A stretch of DNA of 64,000 nt from JANPJV01 sp031425695 (GTDB lineage Bacteria; Pseudomonadota; Gammaproteobacteria; Xanthomonadales; SZUA-5): NCBI GenBank assembly GCA_031425695.1, contig JANPJV010000021.1:34987-98986 (forward strand), given 5' to 3'. The translations under genes were made by a program, and so were the position numbers. The notes beneath the pieces were generated by a model that was not told the origin of the DNA, made no database searches, and worked only from the letters and a program-made list of their open reading frames with translations. This document shows, piece after piece, positions 8,698 to 16,351 of the stretch. Within the stretch, counting starts at the first letter, position 1. Every line of letters begins with the position of its first letter.

Positions 8698-10160
8698 ATG
8701 AGCGGCTCATGCGCGGCCGCGAATGGGTGCTGCACCATCCACTCGCGAGCGCCGTCGTGCTGGTGCTGTTCGCGCGCCTCGCCTTCCTGTCCGGGAACGG
8801 GGTGTCGCTCGACGATCTCAAGTACTTCGACAGCCTGCCACCGAAAGAATTCCTGCTGTCCCAGGGACGCTTTGGCTGGCTGCTCGCCGACCGGCTGTTT
8901 TATTCGCTTGGCATGGCCGGACCATATTGGTATGTGCATGCCAGCGTAGTGGGGTGCGCCTTGCTTGCCGTCTCGGGGGCCACGCTCGCACGGCTGGCGC
9001 TGCTCGACGCGGATCGGCGTTACTCGACTGCGGCGATTGCGGCCGGTGTGTTGTTTGCGGTGCATCCCTTTCATGCCGAGGCCCTGAGCTTTCGCGAGGC
9101 CTTCCCGTTCTACGCACTGGCGATTGCCTGCGGCACCGCGGGCCTGCTGGTGCTTGAGCGCGCGCACTCGCTGTGGCGCTGGCTTGCGGGAGCAGCGCTG
9201 ATCACGCTGGCGATCAGCATCTACCAACTGGTGTTGAACGTGCTCGCCGTCGTGCTGCTGTTCCGGATGATGGCCGAGCTTGGTTCCGGCACGCGTTTGC
9301 ACGAGCTGACGACACGGCGTCCACTGATCAGCATGCTCGGCGGCTGTGTGCTCGGCACGCTGGTATTCCTGGTGGCGATGAAGCTCATCGTGGTGGTGCT
9401 CGGGATCACCCCCGACAGTCGCGCGCAGCCCCTGCCACTGGCCAACCTCCCGCACCGGGCCACTGAGCTGGTTGCCACGGTGTCGTCATTGGTGCGTTTT
9501 CAGCAATTGTTCCCCGCACCGTTACTGAGCGCTCTTCTGATGCTGCTCGCCGCCATCGGCAGCATTCGGGTGATCGCTGCCGGCGCAGGATGGCCGGCTC
9601 GCGGAGCCATCCTTCTGCTCTTGCTGCTGGTGCCGTTTGCGGCCATCGGCGTCGTCGGCGCCGGTGCCGTGTTCTGGCCGGCTCCGCGGACGCTGGTTGG
9701 CTTCGCCTTCGCCACCGGCATGCTGGTGGCTCTTGCCGGCCGCGGGTCTCCGACGCGTCTGGCAACCCCGGCACTCGCGGCGCTGGGCGTGGTCTATGCA
9801 GCGTTCTGTGTCATCGGCGATACGGTCGCCTTCGACCAGGGCCGAGTGAATTCGCGTGATCGCCATGTCGCTGCGTTGATCGATAACCGCGCCGGCGCGC
9901 TCGGAGCGCGCAGGATCGCCTTCGTCGGTCACTGGCAGCACGGGCCGAATGTGCGCACGCGCAGCGGGGACATGAGCCTGTCAGCGTTTGCGATTCAATG
10001 GTCACGCGCGCCTGCGTTGACTGAATACACCGGCCGCGCCTGGGAAGTCGTCGACGCGTCTGCGCGACCAGACTGGACCGACCGCTGCAAGCAACTCGGA
10101 AAGTGGCCACATGCCACCGCGGTCTTCTCCGATGCGGATACGGCTGTCATTTGCCTGTGA
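8694..10160 (+). CDS. GtrII-like membrane glucosyltransferase
   Basis: A 488-residue polytopic membrane protein with about ten hydrophobic helices. The early loop NGVSLDDLKYFDSLPPKEF followed by QGRFGWLLADRLFY resembles the first periplasmic loop of GtrII-type serotype-converting glucosyltransferases, where acidic residues near the first helix are catalytic. Placed directly after gtrB and before gtrA, it is the likely periplasmic transferase taking sugar from undecaprenyl phosphate. I chose GTG 8694, sharing GTGA with the preceding stop; ATG 8709 is an alternative. The C-terminal 80 residues after the last helix would be periplasmic. Confidence 0.65.
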   Translation: MNERLMRGREWVLHHPLASAVVLVLFARLAFLSGNGVSLDDLKYFDSLPPKEFLLSQGRFGWLLADRLFYSLGMAGPYWYVHASVVGCALLAVSGATLARLALLDADRRYSTAAIAAGVLFAVHPFHAEALSFREAFPFYALAIACGTAGLLVLERAHSLWRWLAGAALITLAISIYQLVLNVLAVVLLFRMMAELGSGTRLHELTTRRPLISMLGGCVLGTLVFLVAMKLIVVVLGITPDSRAQPLPLANLPHRATELVATVSSLVRFQQLFPAPLLSALLMLLAAIGSIRVIAAGAGWPARGAILLLLLLVPFAAIGVVGAGAVFWPAPRTLVGFAFATGMLVALAGRGSPTRLATPALAALGVVYAAFCVIGDTVAFDQGRVNSRDRHVAALIDNRAGALGARRIAFVGHWQHGPNVRTRSGDMSLSAFAIQWSRAPALTEYTGRAWEVVDASARPDWTDRCKQLGKWPHATAVFSDADTAVICL

Positions 10161-11566
10161 CTTTCCGGCCCGGCTCGTGGTTCTGGGGTTTCTTCGTTGC
10201 ACTGCTCTTGCGCGCGGCGCTGCTGGCACCGGTCGCGCTGTCGACGCCGATCTATCTGGTCGGGGATTTCAATACGGATTATTTGCCGCGTGCGCATTAC
10301 CTCGCGACTCATGGCCGGCTCCCGACTGCCAGCGAACTCCCACTCGATTTCTACCTGCGCCCACCGGCCTACAGCGTCGTGCTGGCGCCTTTTGCCGCCG
10401 CAGGCCTTGGCGACCACGAAATCGGCAAGGCGGGCAGGGGGCTCAACCTGCTGGTGGAAACGCTGTGCCTGGCGCTATTGCTGTGGATGGCGCTACGGGT
10501 AACGACGCGGACCAGCCTGCGGCTAGCGTTTGCGCTGCTCCTGCTCATCCAGCCGTTTACTTCAAGCCTGCTGTTATTGCCGGGGCCGGACGTGCTGCTC
10601 ATGGGCACGCTCACGGCAGCACTCGCGCTGTTGCTGCGGCGGGCAATGAGCGAGCACCCGTCACGCGGAGCCGGCGCCGCGCTGGCCTTCGGCACGCTGG
10701 TCGCGCTCTCGATCTTGCTGCGCGCCGAAATGGTGGTGCTGGGCGGGCTGCTGATCCCGATCTGGTGCTGGCTCGAGCTTCGCGATCGAAATTTTCGCCC
10801 GCTTGAGCTCGGCGCTTTGATGCTCCCGTTCATGGGTGCGATCGCGCTCAATATCGGTTACAGCCTGCATGTCCAGGAACGCTGGAACCTATGGTCCGGC
10901 GGGCAAGCCCGCTTCACCAATCGCCCGGAGATCGTGTGGCTGCGGTCGTGGTACGGGGATGAGAGCAGCAAGACCAATATTGGCTGGTACTGGTATCGCG
11001 GAGAGCACCTCGATCCCAGTTACGTGCCGACAGCGGCCTTGCGCGGTGCGGGCGATGCGCAGCTCCTCGCCGGCGTCCTGGCACATGCGGCCGCAGCCGG
11101 TACGCGAACGGCGGTCCCTTTCGAGCCCTTGCGCGAGCTCGCCGAGCGCAATCGTCGCGAAGCACCCTTGGACTTCCATCTCGGCATCCCGGCGGATCAT
11201 GCGTTCTCGATGTGGCGTGACCTTCCCGTGCCGGAGGCCTGGCGCTCGGCCTGGCATGCGCTCAACTGGCGCATGCCGAAGCTTGTTCAGATTGGGCTGC
11301 AACTCGTGCTGCTGGTCGGGATCGTGGCGGCACTCCTCGGCGCCTCGTTGCGCAGCGGCGGGCGGCTCCGTCTGCTCATTGCATTGGTTGCGGTGGTGGT
11401 CGTTACCCGCACGGGGCTGTTTGCCGCGACCATCAACATGCCGGAGAGCCGCTACATGGTGCCGGTGGTCCCGGCAGCCCTGCTGCTGGCCTTCCTTGGC
11501 TGGGCCTGGCTGATCGATCGTCCCCGCGCCGTGCCGCGCCCGCTTGCCGAGACGTCGTCCGCATGA
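10157..11566 (+). CDS. GT39/ArnT-like polytopic membrane glycosyltransferase
   Basis: A 469-residue membrane protein with a first helix (WFWGFFVALLLRAALLAPVA), then a loop with GDFNTDYLPRAHYL and FYLRPPAYSVVLAPF, and at least eight more helices. This is the layout of GT-C enzymes of the GT39/PMT group, where acidic residues of the first loop act in catalysis. The GTG start overlaps the previous stop by three bases and the gene shares ATGA with gtrA. It sits inside the Gtr cassette and may use the same polyprenyl-phosphate sugar; a second periplasmic transferase or a polymerase are alternatives. Confidence 0.6.
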   Translation: MTFRPGSWFWGFFVALLLRAALLAPVALSTPIYLVGDFNTDYLPRAHYLATHGRLPTASELPLDFYLRPPAYSVVLAPFAAAGLGDHEIGKAGRGLNLLVETLCLALLLWMALRVTTRTSLRLAFALLLLIQPFTSSLLLLPGPDVLLMGTLTAALALLLRRAMSEHPSRGAGAALAFGTLVALSILLRAEMVVLGGLLIPIWCWLELRDRNFRPLELGALMLPFMGAIALNIGYSLHVQERWNLWSGGQARFTNRPEIVWLRSWYGDESSKTNIGWYWYRGEHLDPSYVPTAALRGAGDAQLLAGVLAHAAAAGTRTAVPFEPLRELAERNRREAPLDFHLGIPADHAFSMWRDLPVPEAWRSAWHALNWRMPKLVQIGLQLVLLVGIVAALLGASLRSGGRLRLLIALVAVVVVTRTGLFAATINMPESRYMVPVVPAALLLAFLGWAWLIDRPRAVPRPLAETSSA

Positions 11567-11976
11567 AACGTCAAGGCTTGCGGTACCTCATCGTCGGCGG
11601 CGCCAATACACTCGGCAGCTATCTGCTTTACTGCCTGCTGCTGCTGTGGATCGGGCCGCAGCCGGCCTGGCTCACTAGCTATGCGATCAGCATGTTGGCC
11701 GGCTATGTCGCCCATTCGCGCCTGGTATTCGATGCGCAACTGGGGGCGCGACCTGCGCTCGGCTACATCGGGCTGCAGTTCTTGATGTATTTCCTGAGCA
11801 GCGGTGTGCTTGCAGTAGGGCTGCACTACAGGCTCGACCCGCGCATCGCCGCTGCCGTAACGATCGCCATCACCGTTCCGATTTCCTTCTTGCTCTCACG
11901 ATGGCTGTTGGCGGCAAGAGCGTCGTCGAGGACTGCGAGCACGGAAGCAGACAAAACCAACCTGGAAATGAAATGA
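11563..11976 (+). CDS. GtrA family membrane protein
   Basis: A 137-residue protein with four predicted helices, matching the usual size of GtrA. It begins RYLIVGGANTLGSYLLYCLLL and contains YVAHSRLVFDA in the middle, the characteristic loop of the family. GtrA proteins are proposed to flip undecaprenyl-phosphate-sugar across the inner membrane. It overlaps both neighbours by ATGA. Together with the GtrB- and GtrII-like genes upstream it completes a side-branch glycosylation cassette. Confidence 0.85.
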   Translation: MKRQGLRYLIVGGANTLGSYLLYCLLLLWIGPQPAWLTSYAISMLAGYVAHSRLVFDAQLGARPALGYIGLQFLMYFLSSGVLAVGLHYRLDPRIAAAVTIAITVPISFLLSRWLLAARASSRTASTEADKTNLEMK

Positions 11977-13082
11977 AAACGGCATTGATCACCGGCGTGA
12001 CCGGGCAAGATGGTTCTTACCTGGCGGAGCTGCTGCTGCACAAGGGTTACATGGTCCACGGCATCAAGCGACGCGCCTCGCTGTTCAATACTGAGCGCGT
12101 TGATCACCTCTACCAGGATCCGCACGAATCCAACCGGCGCTTCATCCTGCACTACGGGGACCTGACCGATGCAACAAACCTGATTCGCATCGTCCAGCAG
12201 GTGCAGCCAGACGAGATCTACAACCTGGGCGCGCAAAGCCATGTTGCCGTGTCTTTCGAAAGCCCGGAGTACACCGCCAACAGCGATGCGCTGGGCACGC
12301 TGCGGCTGCTCGAAGCAATCCGCATCCTGAAGCTCGAGCGCAAGACCCGGATCTACCAGGCGTCCACCTCGGAGATGTTCGGCAAGGTCCAGGAAACCCC
12401 GCAACGCGAGACCACGCCTTTCTATCCGCGCTCTCCCTACGGTGCGGCCAAGGTCTATGCCTACTGGATCACGGTCAACTACCGCGAGGCCTATGGGCTG
12501 TTCGCCTGCAACGGCATTCTCTTCAATCACGAATCGCCCCTGCGCGGCGAAACGTTCGTAACCCGCAAGATCACGCGCGCGCTGGCGCGCATTCACCTCG
12601 GTCTGCAGGACTGCCTGTACCTCGGAAACTTGAATGCGTTGCGCGACTGGGGGCACGCGCGCGATTTCGTCGAGGCGCAGTGGCTGATGCTCCAGCAGGA
12701 TGTGGCCGAGGATTTCGTGATTGCGACTGGCCTCCAGCATTCGGTGCGCGACTTTGTCGTGCGCGCGGCGCGAGAGCTCGGCATCGAGATCGAATGGAGC
12801 GGTGCCGATGGTGATGAGCTTGGTGTCGTTGCCTCAGTGACAGGGGACAGCAGCGTTCGTGTTGGGCAGCGCATTGTTGCTGTCGACCCACGCTACCGCC
12901 GGCCTTCCGAGGTCGAGACCTTGCTCGGCGACCCCAGCAAGGCGCGCGAACGCCTGGGCTGGACCCCGAAAACGAGCTTCACCGAGCTGGTCGCGGAAAT
13001 GATGCGTGAGGACCTCAAGCTGGCACAGCGCGACGCGCTCGTGCGCGGTGCCGGATTCCGGGCGTTCGATCACCATGAGTGA
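11973..13082 (+). CDS. gmd: GDP-mannose 4,6-dehydratase
   Basis: A 369-residue short-chain dehydrogenase that turns GDP-mannose into GDP-4-keto-6-deoxymannose. The NADP-binding start ALITGVTGQDGSYLAELL, GIKRRASLFNTERVDHLY, the catalytic STSEMFGK near residue 131 and SPYGAAKVYAYW (Tyr and Lys) near 153, and LFNHESPLRGETFVTRKI are all family hallmarks. The start shares ATGA with gtrA. The partner fcl follows with an 8-nt overlap, so the pair makes GDP-L-fucose; the 4-keto product could also be drawn off to rhamnose or perosamine. Confidence 0.95.
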   Translation: MKTALITGVTGQDGSYLAELLLHKGYMVHGIKRRASLFNTERVDHLYQDPHESNRRFILHYGDLTDATNLIRIVQQVQPDEIYNLGAQSHVAVSFESPEYTANSDALGTLRLLEAIRILKLERKTRIYQASTSEMFGKVQETPQRETTPFYPRSPYGAAKVYAYWITVNYREAYGLFACNGILFNHESPLRGETFVTRKITRALARIHLGLQDCLYLGNLNALRDWGHARDFVEAQWLMLQQDVAEDFVIATGLQHSVRDFVVRAARELGIEIEWSGADGDELGVVASVTGDSSVRVGQRIVAVDPRYRRPSEVETLLGDPSKARERLGWTPKTSFTELVAEMMREDLKLAQRDALVRGAGFRAFDHHE

Positions 13083-14031
13083 GCGAGTTGCTGTTTCCGC
13101 GGAGCGCATCTTCGTCGCCGGCCACAAGGGCCTCGTTGGTTCCGCCCTGCTGCGGTGCTGGCAGCGCAATTCGGTTGACACGGTGCTGACCGCAGACCGC
13201 GCGGAGCTCGATTTGCGCGATGGCGCTGCGGTGCGCAGTTGGTTCGAGGAACAGCGTCCCACGCGCGTGATCCTGGCGGCCGCACGCGTCGGCGGCATCC
13301 ACGCGAACAGCCATTTCCCGGCCGAATTCATTCACGACAATCTCGTCATCCAAACCAATGTCATCGATGCCGCCTGGCGCTACGGCGTGCGCAAGCTGCT
13401 GTTTCTCGGATCCTCGTGCATCTACCCGAAGTTCGCGCCGCAACCGATGCGTGAGGAGTACCTGCTTACCGGCGCACTCGAACCCACCAACGAGTGGTAT
13501 GCCGTCGCCAAGATCGCCGGCATCAAGCTTTGCCAGGCCTACCGCCGGCAATATGGATTCGACGCGATCTGTGCGATGCCGACCAATCTGTACGGTCCGG
13601 GCGACAACTTCCACCCAGAGAATTCGCATGTCCTGCCGGCCCTGGTGCGCCGCTTCCATGAGGCGCATGCGCGTGGCGATGAGGCGGTCACGATGTGGGG
13701 GACCGGAACGCCGCGGCGCGAGTTCCTGCATGTAGACGACCTGGCCGACGCTTGCCGCTATTTGCTGGACCACTACAGCGAGGAGGAAATCATCAACGTG
13801 GGCGTCGGCACGGACGTGTCTATTCTCGAGCTCGCTCAACTGATTGCTCACACCGTAGGTTTTTCGGGTGAGATCTTGACCGATCCGACCAAGCCCGACG
13901 GCACGCCACGCAAGTTGCTGGATGTCTCGCGCCTGGCGACGCGCGGCTGGCGCGCGCAGATTTCCCTTGAAGAGGGGGTCGCAAGCACCTATCGCTGGTT
14001 TCTCGAGCATCAGGGAGAAACGCGCGGATGA
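13075..14031 (+). CDS. fcl: GDP-L-fucose synthase
   Basis: A 318-residue epimerase/reductase that converts GDP-4-keto-6-deoxymannose to GDP-L-fucose. Seen: IFVAGHKGLVGSALLR (NADP loop), AARVGGIHANSHFPAEF, FLGSSCIYPKFAPQPM and NEWYAVAKIAGIKLCQAYR (Ser, Tyr and Lys of the catalytic triad), and ICAMPTNLYGPGDNF. I chose ATG 13075, 8 nt inside gmd, since the fold starts there. The gene ends in an ATGA overlap with galE. Confidence 0.95.
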   Translation: MSERVAVSAERIFVAGHKGLVGSALLRCWQRNSVDTVLTADRAELDLRDGAAVRSWFEEQRPTRVILAAARVGGIHANSHFPAEFIHDNLVIQTNVIDAAWRYGVRKLLFLGSSCIYPKFAPQPMREEYLLTGALEPTNEWYAVAKIAGIKLCQAYRRQYGFDAICAMPTNLYGPGDNFHPENSHVLPALVRRFHEAHARGDEAVTMWGTGTPRREFLHVDDLADACRYLLDHYSEEEIINVGVGTDVSILELAQLIAHTVGFSGEILTDPTKPDGTPRKLLDVSRLATRGWRAQISLEEGVASTYRWFLEHQGETRG

Positions 14032-15002
14032 GAGTGCTCGTCTGCGGTGGTGCTGGCTATATCGGTTCGCACATGGTGCGGCGGCTGCAATCCGAGGGCT
14101 GCGAAGTCGTGGTTTTCGATGATTTTTCGACCGGGCATCGCGAAGCCCTGGAAGGCGTTGCCGTGGTCGAGGGAACACTGTTGTCCGCCGCTGACCTCGA
14201 GCGTGCGTTCGCCCACGGCAGCTTCGACGCGGCCATGCATTTTTGCGCGCACGCGTTGGTCGCCGAGTCGGTCGCGAACCCGTACGCCTACTACCAGAAC
14301 AACGTCGTCGGCACGCTCGAGTTGTTGATGGCGTTACGCCGCCATCGAGTAGAACGTCTGATCTTTTCCTCGACCTGCGCGATCTTTGGCGTGCCCGAGT
14401 CCGCAAGGATCGATGAAGGCCATCCAAAGGCTCCGATCAATCCGTACGGCGCGAGCAAATTGATGTGTGAGCGGATGCTGGCGGACGCGTGGCCCGCGTA
14501 CGGGCTGCAATCCGTCGCCTTGCGTTACTTCAACGCGGCCGGCGCCGCGCTCGACGCCCGCATTGGCGAATCTCACCAGCCCGAGACTCACTTGATCCCG
14601 AATGTGCTGAATGCAGCACTTGGGCGCGGAGCAGTCCTGAAGGTCTTCGGCAGCGACTACCCAACCGCCGACGGCACCTGCGTCCGCGATTACGTCCACG
14701 TACTGGATCTGGTAGATGCGCACTGGCGCGCCCTGGGCTGGCTGGCATCCAATCCTGGCCACCATGCCTTCAATCTTGGCAGCGAGCACGGCTTCAGCGT
14801 GCTCGAAGTGCTCGATGGTGCGGCCGCTCTGATCGGCAAATCCATAACCCATGAGCTCTGCGAACGCCGCGCTGGCGACCCGCCGGTGCTGGTAGCCGAC
14901 AGCGCGCGGGCGCGCGGTGCACTCGGCTGGCAGGCGCGCCATTCAGACCTGGAGAGCATCCTCGCAAGCGCGCTCGCCTGGCATCGGGGGCAATCTTATT
15001 GA
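14028..15002 (+). CDS. galE: UDP-glucose 4-epimerase
   Basis: A 324-residue NAD-dependent epimerase interconverting UDP-glucose and UDP-galactose (or the GlcNAc/GalNAc pair). Motifs: VCGGAGYIGSHMVRRL, DDFSTGHREAL, FSSTCAIFGVP and INPYGASKLMCERML (catalytic Tyr/Lys), and GTCVRDYVHVLDLVDAH. It is the last gene of the gapless run that starts at 117. Substrate choice (hexose or N-acetylhexosamine) cannot be settled by eye. It supplies galactose-type donors for the nearby glycosyltransferases. Confidence 0.92.
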   Translation: MRVLVCGGAGYIGSHMVRRLQSEGCEVVVFDDFSTGHREALEGVAVVEGTLLSAADLERAFAHGSFDAAMHFCAHALVAESVANPYAYYQNNVVGTLELLMALRRHRVERLIFSSTCAIFGVPESARIDEGHPKAPINPYGASKLMCERMLADAWPAYGLQSVALRYFNAAGAALDARIGESHQPETHLIPNVLNAALGRGAVLKVFGSDYPTADGTCVRDYVHVLDLVDAHWRALGWLASNPGHHAFNLGSEHGFSVLEVLDGAAALIGKSITHELCERRAGDPPVLVADSARARGALGWQARHSDLESILASALAWHRGQSY

Positions 15003-15104
15003 CGCTTCATGGCTTGCGAACACAGACCATCAGGCGCAATCTGTGCAGAGTCCGGGCCTGCGGCCAGCACTGGACGAATTCTTGATCATCAGCCAGGGGG
15101 CAAA

Positions 15105-16169
15105 TTGATCGGTTGGGCTGCATTTTTAGGGGCGACGTTTGCCTGCGCGCTGACGGTTGCCTTGCTCATTCGATGGGCAGGTAGCCTTGGCCTCGTTGAT
15201 CATCCGACGGAGCGCAAGGACCATAGCCATCCGATTCCCGTCGTCGGTGGAGTCGGCATCCTCATCGGACTGCTGGTCGGATTTTCCGTAGTCGGTGCCA
15301 TTTCGCCGCCGGTTTCTGCACTGCTGAGCGCGGGAGCGCTGCTCATCTGCATCGGTGTGGTGGATGACCTTCGCGACGTCCACTGGATGCCGCGCATCTT
15401 CGTTCAGATCCTTTCTGGCCTGATTCTGGTCGTGCTTGGCGGCGTGGTGCTGCTCCGAATGGGGCGTACCGACGCGGTCGTGGATCTGGCCCTGGGAATG
15501 GCAGCGGTGCCATTCACGTTGTTTGCGGTTGTCGGGCTGATCAATGCCGTCAACATGGTCGATGGGCTCGACGGCCTGGCGGGAGTGCTCACCTTGAGCA
15601 GTCTCGCCATCATGGCGGTGTTTGCGCAGATTGCCGGGAATTCGGCGCTGCAGGTCGATTTGTTGATTTGCATCGGCGCCGTCTTCGCGTTCCTGATCTT
15701 CAACCTGCGCTTTCCCGGAAGGCTTCGGGCACATGCCTTCCTGGGCAATGGCGGTAGTGCATTTCTTGGGCTGATGCTGGCGTGGGCTGCGGTCCGTCTG
15801 TCCCACGAAGGGCCGATGCCGACGACGCCGGCGCTCGCGCCCTGGCTGGTTGCCGTTCCCATACTCGATTGCCTCGGCTTGATCGCGCGGCGCTTGCACT
15901 CCAGGCGTTCACCATTTGCGGCCGATCGTAATCATCTGCATCACCTGCTGCTCGACCGCGGCCTGACGGTCAGCCAGGTAGTGACGACCTGCGTCGCCTT
16001 GCACCTCGCCCTCGCAGGAATTGGCGTGGCGCTCGCGGTGGCGGGCACGCCCGACTGGGCCTTGATTGCCGCCTTCGTCGGAATCCTGGGAATTTACGGC
16101 AACATAACGACGCGCCTGGACTCCTCCCACGAGCGACTTGGCTTCATGCATGCGCCGAGGCCGGGCTGA
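15105..16169 (+). CDS. WecA/MraY-like undecaprenyl-phosphate sugar-1-phosphate transferase
   Basis: A 354-residue integral membrane enzyme with about ten helices. Family residues: LVDHPTERKDHSHPIPVVGG near the N-terminus, VVDDLRDVHWMPR (DDxxD-like), NAVNMVDGLDGLAG, FLGNGGSAFLG, and NHLHHLLLDRGL (the HxH region). WecA-type enzymes start O-antigen synthesis by moving GlcNAc-1-P or a related sugar to undecaprenyl phosphate. I chose TTG 15105 because AGGGGG lies 5 nt upstream and the first helix begins at once; ATG 15009 would add 32 residues without family similarity. It follows galE by 102 nt. Confidence 0.85.
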   Translation: MIGWAAFLGATFACALTVALLIRWAGSLGLVDHPTERKDHSHPIPVVGGVGILIGLLVGFSVVGAISPPVSALLSAGALLICIGVVDDLRDVHWMPRIFVQILSGLILVVLGGVVLLRMGRTDAVVDLALGMAAVPFTLFAVVGLINAVNMVDGLDGLAGVLTLSSLAIMAVFAQIAGNSALQVDLLICIGAVFAFLIFNLRFPGRLRAHAFLGNGGSAFLGLMLAWAAVRLSHEGPMPTTPALAPWLVAVPILDCLGLIARRLHSRRSPFAADRNHLHHLLLDRGLTVSQVVTTCVALHLALAGIGVALAVAGTPDWALIAAFVGILGIYGNITTRLDSSHERLGFMHAPRPG

Positions 16170-16351
16170 ACGCCATGGAAGAATTGCAACACTTGTCCAC
16201 ATCACCGTACGCGACGGCGCACGGGCGCTTCAACAAGGGCTTGGGCGAGAGTGGTAGCCAAGATTCGCAAGAAAACACCTGCTTTATCTTGATTGCCGCC
16301 GACGCTTCCAATAAGTTAACTGCCAGCTGTCAACCGACGAAGAGAATCAAA

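Noticed and set aside
8475..9455. 326-residue minus-strand open frame
   Set aside because: Antisense to the GtrII-like gene; composition rich in Gln, His and Arg and without hydrophobic core or motifs.
16289..16317. Possible promoter before the protease gene (TTGATT, 17 nt, TAAGTT)
   Set aside because: The -10 match is poor and such pairs arise by chance; kept only as a note.
16175..16351. Upstream extension of the C25 protease gene
   Set aside because: It would put 59 polar residues before a clean signal peptide; ATG 16352 has a good ribosome site and starts the signal peptide.
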